Part shown: positions 1 through 8,356 of the stretch, one piece after another | Position numbering within the stretch: the first letter of the stretch is position 1 | Layout of the letters: each line of letters opens with the position of its first letter | From: Acidobacteriota bacterium | GTDB lineage: Bacteria; Acidobacteriota; Terriglobia; Bryobacterales; Bryobacteraceae | Reading direction: 5' to 3' | Assembly: GCA_026394095.1 (NCBI GenBank) | Contig: JAPKYY010000074.1 | Span: 1-11,748, forward strand | Length of the DNA stretch: 11,748 bases | The notes under the pieces: model-generated | What the model was told of the DNA's origin: nothing | Seen by the model: only the letters and a program-made list of their open reading frames with translations | Databases searched by the model: none | Program-made: the position numbers and the translations under genes

Positions 1-212
1 CCGCCGGCACGGACGCATTTCTGCGATGTCGTGGCGCGCGAATAGTCGCGCTTCTCCTGCCCAAGGAAAATCTCCTTGAACTGGTTCATACCTGCATTGG
101 TGAACAACAACGTGGGGTCGTTGGCAGGTACAAGAGAAGACGAGCGCACAATGCGATGGCCTCGTCCGGCGAAGAAATCAAGGAATGTCTGGCGAACTTG
201 GTGACCGGTCAT
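1..212 (-). CDS. alaS: Alanyl-tRNA synthetase, N-terminal fragment (cut by window edge)
   Basis: Charges tRNA-Ala with alanine in the cytoplasm (EC 6.1.1.7). Reading leftward from the ATG at 212-210, the 70 visible codons begin [14 protein letters not shown] and continue through the class II AlaRS N-terminal block: [20 protein letters not shown], then [19 protein letters not shown], then [14 protein letters not shown] at the edge. These match the invariant start of AlaRS, including the motif 1 region and the tRNA/adenylate-contacting [13 protein letters not shown] segment. Only the first 8% or so of a protein usually near 870 residues is present, so completeness cannot be judged. The start fits the family, where the FLDFF block lies about 8-12 residues from the initiator. 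No Shine-Dalgarno sequence is evident upstream. It is divergent from purS, with 60 bp between the start codons. Confidence 0.95.
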   Translation of the reverse strand, partial: MTGHQVRQTFLDFFAGRGHRIVRSSSLVPANDPTLLFTNAGMNQFKEIFLGQEKRDYSRATTSQKCVRAG

Positions 213-217
213 GATAG

Positions 218-228
218 TGGAAATTCCA
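218..228. repeat. Short perfect palindrome in the alaS-purS gap
   Basis: TGGAAATTCCA is an 11 bp perfect palindrome just upstream of the alaS start. A looser dyad, AGTGG (216-220) with CCACT (234-238), is centred near it. This could be an operator for a dimeric regulator or a weak 5'-UTR hairpin of alaS, but a motif this short can arise by chance. Confidence 0.2.
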
Positions 229-238
229 TTTTCCCACT

Positions 239-255
239 TTGGCACGCACTCTGCC
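239..255 (+). promoter_or_regulatory. Candidate sigma-54-type promoter for purS
   Basis: The sequence TTGGCACGCACTCTGCC carries a full TGGCACG -24 element and CTGCC in place of TTGCW at -12, with exact GG-N10-GC spacing (GG at 241-242, GC at 253-254). The expected transcription start is near 266, only about 7 nt before the purS ATG. The same stretch contains a sigma-70 -35-like TTGGCA (239-244) but no good -10 hexamer 16-18 bp downstream. The match is real, but chance occurrence is possible and no activator binding site was identified. Confidence 0.3.
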
Positions 256-272
256 CTAAACTGGAAATACCG

Positions 273-518
273 ATGAAAGCACGTGTACATGTTTCGCTGA
301 AACCTTCAGTCCTCGACCCCCAGGGTCAAACCATTACCAAGGCCCTGAATTCACTGGGTCACAACGAAATTCTGGATGTGAGACAAGGCAAGTATTTCGA
401 TATTGAACTCGACCCGAAAGTTTCCAAGGAAGCTTTGGCACAAAAACTGCAAGATATCTCTGCAGAGGTGCTCTCTAACCCGGTCATCGAGGATTTTCAA
501 ATCGAAGTCCTCGGCTAA
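273..518 (+). CDS. purS: Phosphoribosylformylglycinamidine synthase subunit PurS
   Basis: Small subunit of the three-part FGAM synthase (PurS-PurQ-PurL; EC 6.3.5.3), step 4 of de novo purine synthesis. A PurS dimer bridges the PurQ glutaminase and PurL and helps pass ammonia between them. The 81-residue product matches the family length. It has the typical first strand ([17 protein letters not shown], residues 2-18), the GKYFDIEL strand (about 39-46) and the C-terminal [11 protein letters not shown] strand, completing a ferredoxin-like fold. I chose the ATG at 273: it gives the standard PurS N-terminus and is preceded by a weak GGAAA (263-267), whereas an upstream in-frame ATG at 156 would run through the alaS start region. 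purQ and purL are not next to it here; glmS follows 53 bp later. Confidence 0.93.
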   Translation: MKARVHVSLKPSVLDPQGQTITKALNSLGHNEILDVRQGKYFDIELDPKVSKEALAQKLQDISAEVLSNPVIEDFQIEVLG

Positions 519-548
519 CTCTCTCTTCCTCTCCAAACAGCAACGGGG

Positions 549-555
549 TAAGGAG
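549..555 (+). promoter_or_regulatory. Distant Shine-Dalgarno sequence upstream of glmS
   Basis: TAAGGAG is the only strong Shine-Dalgarno match before glmS, but it ends 16 nt before the ATG at 572, against the usual 5-9 nt. The glmS start cannot be moved, because the catalytic cysteine must directly follow the initiator methionine. The AU-rich spacer (TAATAAATTT) may keep the site open or be looped out. Confidence 0.4.
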
Positions 556-571
556 CGCCTCTAATAAATTT

Positions 572-2425
<1,854 letters not shown>

Positions 2426-2431
2426 CCTCGC

Positions 2432-3532
2432 CTACATCCCGGGCCGGAAGCTCCCGGCCGGGCGCTTCACTTCTTCCATCGCGCGCGCCAGCAAGCCCTT
2501 GGCGTAAGAGATGTTGTAGGCCCAGGCAACTTTGGGCCCGCCCACCATCTCTGGCACGTGATCTACAATCACTGCCCCACGATAACCCACCTCAACCAGC
2601 GTCTTCATGATCTTGTACATGTCCATGTAGCCGCCATCGAGGTGCGTCTCCACAAAATGCGGCAGCGGCTTGTCGACATTGCGAAAGTGCACTTTCCATA
2701 GCTTGTTCCGCTCGGCAAAATACTTGATCGCCGTAATCACATCGGCGCCCATCTTCGGGCCACCTTCCAGCCAACACCCACAGCACAAACACACGCCGAC
2801 GTTGTCAGAATCCGCAATTTCCAGCGCCCGCTTGTAGCCGGCAAAACTGCCAAAGATGCAGCGTGGTACACCACCCAGCGGCTCAACGGGTGGGTCGTCC
2901 GGGTGAATCCCGATTCGGATTCCAGTCTCTTCCGCCACCGGAACCACCTGATTCACCCAATAGGTGTAGTTGTCCCAAATCTCTTTCTCGGTGTAGGCAC
3001 GCCCATGGCTCAAAGGAGCCGGAAACGACTTCCCATTCCATTGCCCCTTATCGGCCTTGGCCAAATCAAAGGCTCTTCCCTTTGATCCCCGTACCACTTC
3101 ACGCTCGGTAGACCAGATGCCGTTCCCCATATGCGCGTATGTTGTGTAGTACACGCCGGTTGCTGAGAGATTGCGCAAGAACTGCTTGTATTCCTCGATC
3201 TTGGCGTCGCGCCCCGGCAGGTTCAACGTCACTTCTTCCATATTGTGGACGTTCGCATTCCCGATATTCCATACCTTCAGGCCCGCACCCTCTACATTCG
3301 CCTTCAGCCGCTTGAAGTTATCCAGATTCGCGGCCGCCCCTGAGGTGTTCAGCGTCACCCAGTCCAGGCCAAGTTGCTTGACGAAATCCAGATCCTCCGC
3401 CTTCGGGTCTGACCCCGATTGCAGCGCAATCTTTACTCCCGGGCTGAATTCATGCACATTGCCCCGTCGCCGCTTGGTCTGAGCTTGGGCCGCTACGGCT
3501 GCGGCGCTACCGGCAAATTCGCGTCTCGTCAT
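2432..3532 (-). CDS. UxuA-family (mannonate dehydratase-like) TIM-barrel protein with twin-arginine N-terminus
   Basis: Likely a metal-dependent sugar-acid dehydratase of the UxuA type, whose best-known member converts D-mannonate to 2-keto-3-deoxygluconate (EC 4.2.1.8) in hexuronate breakdown. The 366 residues include the UxuA blocks GIHPDDPP (208-215), CLCCGCW (248-254, where UxuA has its metal-site cysteine), KVHFRNV (280-286), THLDGGYMDMY (296-306) and VDHVPEM (323-329). His210, a Cys of 248-253, His282 and Asp324/His325 are the likely metal ligands. The N-terminus MTRREFAGSAAAVAAQAQT resembles a Tat signal, but its hydrophobic part is short, so export is uncertain; UxuA itself is cytoplasmic. 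Substrate specificity could differ, since acidobacteria and planctomycetes hold many uncharacterised relatives. It converges on glmS and diverges from the TetR-type gene. No Shine-Dalgarno sequence precedes the ATG at 3532. Confidence 0.68.
   Translation of the reverse strand: MTRREFAGSAAAVAAQAQTKRRRGNVHEFSPGVKIALQSGSDPKAEDLDFVKQLGLDWVTLNTSGAAANLDNFKRLKANVEGAGLKVWNIGNANVHNMEEVTLNLPGRDAKIEEYKQFLRNLSATGVYYTTYAHMGNGIWSTEREVVRGSKGRAFDLAKADKGQWNGKSFPAPLSHGRAYTEKEIWDNYTYWVNQVVPVAEETGIRIGIHPDDPPVEPLGGVPRCIFGSFAGYKRALEIADSDNVGVCLCCGCWLEGGPKMGADVITAIKYFAERNKLWKVHFRNVDKPLPHFVETHLDGGYMDMYKIMKTLVEVGYRGAVIVDHVPEMVGGPKVAWAYNISYAKGLLARAMEEVKRPAGSFRPGM
2439..2462. terminator. GC-rich hairpin at the glmS / UxuA-like convergent junction
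   Basis: GGCCGG (2442-2447) and CCGGCC (2454-2459) form a 6 bp stem around a 6-nt loop. It extends outward by two more C-G pairs past a single G-G mismatch. It lies 14 bases past the glmS stop and inside the last codons of the minus-strand gene. There is no T-run on either side, only a pyrimidine-rich CTTCACTTCTTCC downstream on the plus strand. It could slow polymerase from either direction, but it is not a textbook intrinsic terminator. Confidence 0.3.
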
Positions 3533-3539
3533 GGCCCAG

Positions 3540-3568
3540 ATTCTATATGAGGCTCTTGACGAAGTAAA
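3540..3568 (-). promoter_or_regulatory. Candidate leftward promoter for the UxuA-like gene
   Basis: On the minus strand, TTTACT (complement of 3563-3568), a 17 bp spacer and TAGAAT (complement of 3540-3545) match sigma-70 elements at 4/6 and 5/6. The predicted start, near 3533, abuts the ATG at 3532, giving a nearly leaderless mRNA. That is consistent with the missing Shine-Dalgarno sequence. Predicted by eye only. Confidence 0.35.
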
Positions 3569-3584
3569 TCATTTCCTTCACAAT
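3556..3584 (+). promoter_or_regulatory. Candidate rightward promoter for the TetR-exporter operon
   Basis: TTGACG (3556-3561), a 17 bp spacer and CACAAT (3579-3584) match sigma-70 consensus at 5/6 and 4/6 with ideal spacing. The expected start, about 3590-3592, is only 4-6 nt before the ATG at 3596, and no Shine-Dalgarno sequence is visible. It lies back to back with the leftward candidate promoter, so a regulator bound here could affect both genes. Confidence 0.5.
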
Positions 3585-3590
3585 CAAACA

Positions 3591-3613
3591 AACGTATGAA
3601 TGAAGCAAACGTT
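3591..3613. promoter_or_regulatory. Possible TetR-type operator over the regulator's own start codon
   Basis: AACGT (3591-3595) and ACGTT (3609-3613) form a dyad with a 13 bp centre. The same bases lie in a direct repeat of CAAACGT at 3589-3595 and 3606-3612. The position, just downstream of the candidate -10 and over the start codon, would suit autorepression. The half-sites are only 5 bp, so this is a weak candidate. Confidence 0.25.
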
Positions 3614-4243
3614 CGAGACACTAAGGATAAGATCCTTGACGCCGCCGAACGACTCTTTGCCCTCCACGGCATCGAAGCCACCTCTCTGCGCCAAATTACC
3701 AGTGACGCTGAAGTAAATTTGGCAGCTGTAAACTACCACTTCAACTCCAAAGACGAACTGGTAAGAAGCGTCTACTCCCGTCGCATCCGTCCCATGAATG
3801 AGAGCCGGATTGCCCGTCTCCAGGCCCTCGAAACAAACGAAGCCAGTACTCTCGAATCCATCCTCGAAGCCTTTTACGAACCCACAATCGACATGGCACT
3901 CAGCCTTCAGAATCATGGCTTTACCATCGGCCAGATGATGGGCCGCCTCTACACAGAGCCTCACGGCGCCATGCAAAGCCTCATCGTCACCGAAATGGGC
4001 GAAGTAGCCCGCCGCTTTGCTCTTGCTCTGGCCCGGACTCTCCCGCACCTCAGCCAACGCGAAGTCTTCTGGCGTCTGCATTTCACCATCGGCATGCTTG
4101 CCCACACGATGGCTGCTGGAGAAAAGCTGAAACACCTGAGCCAGGGCCTCATCAACCCTCATGACAAGCAGGAGGTTCTTCGCCAAATGATCACCTACGC
4201 CAGGGCGGGCCTCAGCGCGCCAAGTTTGGAGCCCGCTCCATGA
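3596..4243 (+). CDS. TetR-family transcriptional regulator
   Basis: Probable ligand-responsive repressor heading the exporter operon. The 215-residue protein has the TetR N-terminal DNA-binding domain: first helix TKDKILDAAERLFALHG (9-25), then the helix-turn-helix and recognition helix around TSLRQITSDAEVNLAAVNYH and FNSKDELV. The C-terminal ligand and dimerisation half, with LPHLSQREVFWRLHFTIG, resembles the PsrA-type TetR C-terminal domain and does not look like E. coli CecR, although CecR regulates the equivalent exporter. The ATG at 3596 lacks a Shine-Dalgarno sequence and sits a few bases after a good promoter, suggesting leaderless translation. Its stop overlaps the start of the outer-membrane factor gene (ATGA), tying regulator and pump together. 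The ligand is unknown. Confidence 0.9.
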   Translation: MNEANVRDTKDKILDAAERLFALHGIEATSLRQITSDAEVNLAAVNYHFNSKDELVRSVYSRRIRPMNESRIARLQALETNEASTLESILEAFYEPTIDMALSLQNHGFTIGQMMGRLYTEPHGAMQSLIVTEMGEVARRFALALARTLPHLSQREVFWRLHFTIGMLAHTMAAGEKLKHLSQGLINPHDKQEVLRQMITYARAGLSAPSLEPAP

Positions 4244-5544
4244 CACTCCTCCTGCTAACCCTACTCGCCGCCGAACCGTTGCCTCTGAGTCTGCCCAAAG
4301 CGATAGAACTCGCCACTGCTCCCAACGGCAACCTCCGTCTCCAACTCGTCAGAACCGGAGTCGAACAAGCCGAGGCTCGCCGCCGTCAGGCACTTGGCGC
4401 CTTCCTCCCGAATCTCGACGGCTCGATCGGTGCGTCCAGCCAAACCCGCAACCTCGCCGCCTTCGGCTTCCGCTTCCCCCAGGGTCTCCCCTTCACCATC
4501 CCCAGCTTCGTCGGCCCCTTCACTGTAGTGGACTACCGTGCCTCCGCCACCCAAAGCATCCTCGATTTCTCCTCGATCTACCGTTACCAGGCCACCAAAC
4601 TCCAGAAGCAGGTCGCGAATGCAGAAACCCGCAATGCAACCGAACTGGCGATCCAGCAGGTGGCCCGAGCCTACGTCCTGGTTCTCAAAGCCGAAGCCGC
4701 TCTCGACACCACCAAAGCCAATGTTGCCCTCGCCGAACGTCTTGTCCAACTGGCCGAATCTCAAAAACGGGCCGGCACCGGCACGGGTATCGAGGTCACC
4801 CGTAGCAAAGTACAACTACAAAACGAAAAGCAAAGGATGCTGGTGGCCGAAAACGATCTGGAAAAGTCCAATCTGGATCTGAAGCGAGTGATCGGCCTCG
4901 ACCTCAGCCAGGAAGTGGAACTCACCAGCCGCATGAACGACGGCAGCGCCCCGATCCCCACCGCAGAACAAGCCTTCGAAACCGCCCTCTTGCAGCGCCC
5001 CGATCTGGAAGCCCAACAGAGGCGACAATCATCAGCCCAGCTCAGCCTCAAGAGCATCAGCTCTGAGCGCCTGCCCAGCCTCGCCGCCAGTGGCGACTAC
5101 GGCACCATCGGAGACGGCACCAGCCTCGTCCCCACTCGCAGCATCGGAGTAGGCGTGAGAGTGCCAATCTTCGATGGCGGCCGCCGCGAGGCCCGCCGCG
5201 CCGAAAGCGGAATTCTCCTCCGGCAGGAACGTCTTCGCGCCGACGACCTCAAAAAGCAGATCGAACTCGAAGTGCGCACTTCACTCAACACCCTCAAAAG
5301 CGCCCGCGCCCAAATCGAAACCGCCAAACTCGGCCTCGAACTCGCGGAAAATGAACTCGCCCAAGCCCAACGCCGCACTGAGGCTGGAGTGGCAAACAGC
5401 GTTGAACTCACCGACGCCCAAACCCGCCTCGCCCGGGCTCGCGACAACAACCTCGCCGCACTCTACCTCTTCAATCTCGCCCGCATCGACGTCGCTGCCG
5501 CCACCGGGTCTATGGAACAAGCAGTGAAAGGAATGGTTCAGTAA
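4240..5544 (+). CDS. TolC-like outer membrane efflux protein
   Basis: Outer-membrane channel of a tripartite exporter: a trimer that forms a beta-barrel pore with a long periplasmic alpha-helical tunnel. The 434 residues fit the OEP/TolC family. They begin with a short hydrophobic signal (MTLLLLTLLAA), with likely cleavage before EPLPLSL and no lipobox cysteine. Two similar halves follow, each with an amphipathic strand region (TQSILDFSS near 103-111; VPIFDGGRR at 308-316) followed by long Ala/Glu/Gln-rich helices. The typical QKRAGTG and RRTEAGVANSVELTDAQ motifs mark the helix ends. The ATG overlaps the TetR stop by 4 bp and its stop overlaps the adaptor start by 1 bp (TAATG). The signal lacks a basic n-region, which is unusual, but no better upstream start was seen. 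Confidence 0.93.
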   Translation: MTLLLLTLLAAEPLPLSLPKAIELATAPNGNLRLQLVRTGVEQAEARRRQALGAFLPNLDGSIGASSQTRNLAAFGFRFPQGLPFTIPSFVGPFTVVDYRASATQSILDFSSIYRYQATKLQKQVANAETRNATELAIQQVARAYVLVLKAEAALDTTKANVALAERLVQLAESQKRAGTGTGIEVTRSKVQLQNEKQRMLVAENDLEKSNLDLKRVIGLDLSQEVELTSRMNDGSAPIPTAEQAFETALLQRPDLEAQQRRQSSAQLSLKSISSERLPSLAASGDYGTIGDGTSLVPTRSIGVGVRVPIFDGGRREARRAESGILLRQERLRADDLKKQIELEVRTSLNTLKSARAQIETAKLGLELAENELAQAQRRTEAGVANSVELTDAQTRLARARDNNLAALYLFNLARIDVAAATGSMEQAVKGMVQ

Positions 5545-6710
5545 TGAAAAAACTGCTCCCAGTTTTGGTTATCCTCATTGCCGCAGCCGGCTACTTCGCC
5601 TGGAGCCGCTCACACGTTGTAGACGACAACGTCCTGCATTTGAGCGGAAACATCGAATTCCGAAAGATCGACATCGCTTTCAAGACCGCCGGTAAGCTCC
5701 TCGAACTCAAAGTCGAAGAGGGCGCGAACATAAAGCTCGGCCAACTCCTCGCCAGCCTCGACCGCGAACAAATGCAACGCATGCGCACCCGCGACAGCTC
5801 CACCATCGACGTAGCCCAGTCCAACCTGCAACAGCTCCGCACCGCCATCCAGTATCAACAGACCACCCTTGCCAGCGAAATCAACCTCCGTAACGCCGAA
5901 GTCCGTCAAGCAAAAGCCAAGCTGCAAGAGCTGCTCGACGGCGCCCGGCCCCAGGAAGTGGCCCAGGCCCGCGCCCAGGTCAACGACCTCAAGGTGATTC
6001 ACGATCAGGCCCACCGCGAATACGAGCGTGCCCAGAAGCTGATCGCACAGGAAGACATCAGCCAGTCGCAATTCGATCAGTTCAAGACGCGCTTCGATTC
6101 CACAACGGCTCAAGTGCAAAGTGCAGAACAGCGTCTGGCCTTGATCCTCGAAGGCCCCCGCAAAACCGACATTGAATCGGCCCGTGCCAATCTAGCCCGC
6201 GCCGAAGCCGCACTCAAACTCACCGAGGCCCAGCGCCTCGACATCCACCGCAAAGAAGAAGATCTCGACGCCCGCCGGGCCGATCTTGCCCGCAGCAAAG
6301 CCGGTGTCAGCGTTATCGATTCCCAACTCGACGATACCAGCGTCGTCTCGCCTGTTGACGGTGTTGTGCTGGTCAGGAGTGCAGACCCCGGCGAAGTACT
6401 CGCCGCCGGCACACCCGTGCTGACCCTGGGCGAGATCGACAAACCCTGGCTGCGAGGCTACGTACCGCAGAACAAGCTTGGGCGCATTCAGCTCGGCATG
6501 CCCGTTACAGTTCGGTCTGACTCCTACCCGGACAAAACCTACAACGGCAAAATCAGCTTCATCGCCAGCGAAGCAGAGTTCACACCCAAACAGATCCAAA
6601 CCACCGAAGAGCGCGTAAAGCTGGTTTACCGCATCAAAATCGAGATCGACAACTCGAAACGCGAACTCAAACTCAACATGCCCGTAGACGCCGAAATCCG
6701 GTTGAACTAA
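5544..6710 (+). CDS. HlyD/YbhG-like periplasmic adaptor (membrane fusion protein)
   Basis: Links the inner-membrane ABC transporter to the outer-membrane channel. The 388 residues have an N-terminal membrane anchor (about 3-20, KLLPVLVILIAAAGYFAW) and a first lipoyl half (about 35-75, ending GQLLASLDREQ). A very long coiled-coil hairpin spans about 80-260. The second lipoyl half starts VVSPVDGVVLVRSADPGEVL (from about 266) and leads into a beta-barrel with GYVPQNKLGRIQLG. The AEFTPKQIQT and LVYRIKI segments are characteristic of E. coli YbhG. The related pieces LLDGARPQEVAQARA (from about 129) and LILEGPRKTDIESARA (from about 200) flank the hairpin on its two arms. E. coli YbhG has 332 residues; the extra length here lies in the coiled coil. 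The stop codon directly abuts the next ATG. Confidence 0.93.
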   Translation: MKKLLPVLVILIAAAGYFAWSRSHVVDDNVLHLSGNIEFRKIDIAFKTAGKLLELKVEEGANIKLGQLLASLDREQMQRMRTRDSSTIDVAQSNLQQLRTAIQYQQTTLASEINLRNAEVRQAKAKLQELLDGARPQEVAQARAQVNDLKVIHDQAHREYERAQKLIAQEDISQSQFDQFKTRFDSTTAQVQSAEQRLALILEGPRKTDIESARANLARAEAALKLTEAQRLDIHRKEEDLDARRADLARSKAGVSVIDSQLDDTSVVSPVDGVVLVRSADPGEVLAAGTPVLTLGEIDKPWLRGYVPQNKLGRIQLGMPVTVRSDSYPDKTYNGKISFIASEAEFTPKQIQTTEERVKLVYRIKIEIDNSKRELKLNMPVDAEIRLN

Positions 6711-7616
6711 ATGAGTATTGCAGTACAAGCCCGCTCACTCTCCCGACGCTTCGGCGCAATCGAGGCCGTGCGCGAGCTGAGCTTCGAAGTAAAGTCCGGC
6801 GAAGTTTTCGGCCTCGTCGGCCCGGATGGTGCGGGCAAAACCACAACGCTCCGCATGCTCTGCGGTCTGGTAGATCCCGACAAGGGCGACGCAGTTGTAG
6901 CGGGCTTCGAGGTCTCAAAGCATCTCGATGAAGTCAAAGACGCCATCGGCTACATGGCCCAGAAATTCGGCCTCTACGGCGATCTCACCGTCGAGGAAAA
7001 CATGGATTTCTATGCGGACCTCTTCGGCATCACAGGGCAAGTGAGAGTAGACCTCAAAACCCGCCTGCTACAGATGACCCGCATGGAGCCCTTCCGCGAC
7101 CGCCCCGCCGCCAAGCTCTCCGGCGGCATGAAGCAGAAGCTCTCCCTCATGTGTACCCTGCTACACAAACCCCAAATCCTCTTCCTCGACGAGCCCACCA
7201 ACGGCGTCGACCCCGTCTCCCGCCGCGACTTCTGGCTCATTCTCGAAGAGCTCGTCAAAGACGGAATGACTGTAGTGGTCTCCACCGCCTATCTCGACGA
7301 AGCCGAGCGCTGCCACCGTGTTGCCCTCATGGATCGAGGCCGCATCGTCCTGTGCGGCACCCCCGCCGAGCTCAAAGCCAACCTGCCCGAGAAGTGCTAC
7401 GCCATCCGCGGAGCCAACCTCCGCGAGATCAAGCACACGCTCGAATCGCGCCCCGGCGTCAGTAGCGTCGAGATGAGCGGCGCGGCCCTGCATCTTTTTC
7501 TCAAGCCCGACGCCAGGCTTCTCGACATCATTGCCGACCTCGACATCGATGCCGAGCGCATCACACCCAGCCTTGAAGACATTCTGATTTCAGAAATTCA
7601 CAGAGCCGCAGCATGA
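6711..7616 (+). CDS. ABC transporter ATPase, first half of a split YbhF-like pair (degenerate H-loop)
   Basis: Nucleotide-binding subunit driving the exporter, on the cytoplasmic face. Of 301 residues, about 1-240 form the ABC domain: Walker A GPDGAGKTT (37-45, Lys43), Q-loop region YMAQKFGLYGDLT, canonical signature LSGGMKQ (136-142), and Walker B LFLDEPT with Asp160 and catalytic Glu161. The H-loop reads STAYLDEAE (191-199), so Ala193 stands where the switch histidine normally sits. A C-terminal extension (about 240-301) ends the protein, as in many ABC-2 exporter ATPases. It corresponds to the N-terminal half of E. coli YbhF, a single chain with two ABC domains. Its stop overlaps the start of the second ATPase (ATGA), suggesting equal production of the two. 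An obligate heterodimer with that protein is inferred. Confidence 0.92.
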   Translation: MSIAVQARSLSRRFGAIEAVRELSFEVKSGEVFGLVGPDGAGKTTTLRMLCGLVDPDKGDAVVAGFEVSKHLDEVKDAIGYMAQKFGLYGDLTVEENMDFYADLFGITGQVRVDLKTRLLQMTRMEPFRDRPAAKLSGGMKQKLSLMCTLLHKPQILFLDEPTNGVDPVSRRDFWLILEELVKDGMTVVVSTAYLDEAERCHRVALMDRGRIVLCGTPAELKANLPEKCYAIRGANLREIKHTLESRPGVSSVEMSGAALHLFLKPDARLLDIIADLDIDAERITPSLEDILISEIHRAAA

Positions 7617-8356
7617 GTGAGTTCAGTGTAGTCATCGAAAACTTAACCAAGCGCTTCGGCACTTTCGTCGCCGTCGACAATGTCACCCTCAACGTAGGCA
7701 AGGGTGAGATCTTCGGCTTTCTCGGCCCCAACGGCGCAGGCAAATCCACTACGATTCGCATCCTCTGCGGGCTCCTCGCCCCCACCAGCGGCAAGGCCAT
7801 CGTAGCTGGCTACAACGTCGCGAGCGACCCGGAACTCGTCCGCGCCAACATCGGCTACATGTCCCAGCGCTTCTCGCTTTACGACGATCTCACCGTAGCC
7901 GAAAACATCGACTTCTTCAGCGGCATCTATGGTGTCGCCAAAGACAAGCGCCCCATCCGCAAGCAATACGCGCTCGATATGTCGGGCCTGGTGGGCCGCG
8001 AAGACTCAATGACGCGCACCCTGCCCGGCGGCCTCAAACAACGCCTCGCCCTCGGCTGCGCCATCCTCCACGAGCCCCCCATCATCTTCCTCGACGAACC
8101 CACCAGCGGCGTCGATCCCATCGCCCGCCGCAGCTTCTGGGATCTGATCTATCAACTCTCCGAGGCCGGCCAGACAGTCTTCGTAACCACTCACTACATG
8201 GATGAGGCCGAATACTGCCACCGCCTCGCCCTCATGTACAAGGGCAAGATGATCTCCCTCGGCACTCCTGCCGAGCTCAAGCACGCCATGAGCAAGAACA
8301 GCATGGAAGAGGTTTTCGTCGAAAGTATCGAACGCGAAGAGGCCGCTGCACTATGA
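7613..8356 (+). CDS. ABC transporter ATPase, second half of a split YbhF-like pair (degenerate signature)
   Basis: Partner ATPase of the exporter, 247 residues, essentially a bare ABC domain. It has Walker A GPNGAGKST (38-46, Lys44), Q-loop region YMSQRFSLYDDLT, Walker B IFLDEPTSGVDP with Asp161 and Glu162, and a canonical H-loop THYMDEAE with His194. The signature motif is LPGGLKQ (137-143): proline replaces the ATP-contacting serine of LSGG. It corresponds to the C-terminal half of YbhF; from memory, that half also has an altered signature. It starts inside the stop of the first ATPase and ends inside the start of the first permease, each with a 4 bp ATGA overlap, so translation is coupled along the row. 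Confidence 0.93.
   Translation: MSEFSVVIENLTKRFGTFVAVDNVTLNVGKGEIFGFLGPNGAGKSTTIRILCGLLAPTSGKAIVAGYNVASDPELVRANIGYMSQRFSLYDDLTVAENIDFFSGIYGVAKDKRPIRKQYALDMSGLVGREDSMTRTLPGGLKQRLALGCAILHEPPIIFLDEPTSGVDPIARRSFWDLIYQLSEAGQTVFVTTHYMDEAEYCHRLALMYKGKMISLGTPAELKHAMSKNSMEEVFVESIEREEAAAL

Noticed and set aside
156..272. Longer purS reading frame starting at the ATG at 156
   Set aside because: It would add 39 residues unlike any PurS N-terminus and would overlap the alaS start region antisense. The ATG at 273 gives the exact family start.
213..272. Purine riboswitch ahead of purS
   Set aside because: The whole gap between two start codons is 60 bp, and no three-way-junction stems or purine-aptamer motifs are present.
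519..571. glmS ribozyme or riboswitch upstream of glmS
   Set aside because: Only 53 bp separate the purS stop and the glmS start. The ribozyme core needs far more, and none of its conserved stems is visible.
3596..4243. Naming the regulator CecR because it heads a YbhGFSR-like operon
   Set aside because: The C-terminal ligand domain does not resemble E. coli CecR as I recall it and looks more like the PsrA type. Only family level is supported.
3584..4246. 220-codon open frame antisense to the whole TetR gene
   Set aside because: It mirrors a well-supported TetR protein and has no recognisable motifs. Long antisense frames are a by-product of the codon bias here, and similar ones lie opposite the channel, adaptor and ATPase genes.
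4261..4815. Antisense open frame of 184 codons within the outer-membrane factor gene
   Set aside because: Glu/Gly-rich, low-information translation with no domain, opposite a strongly supported TolC-like gene.
5918..6230. Repeated GARPQE / EGPRKTD motifs in the adaptor as a recent internal duplication
   Set aside because: The same paired motifs occur, as I recall, in E. coli YbhG, so they mark the two arms of the family's hairpin and not a new event here.
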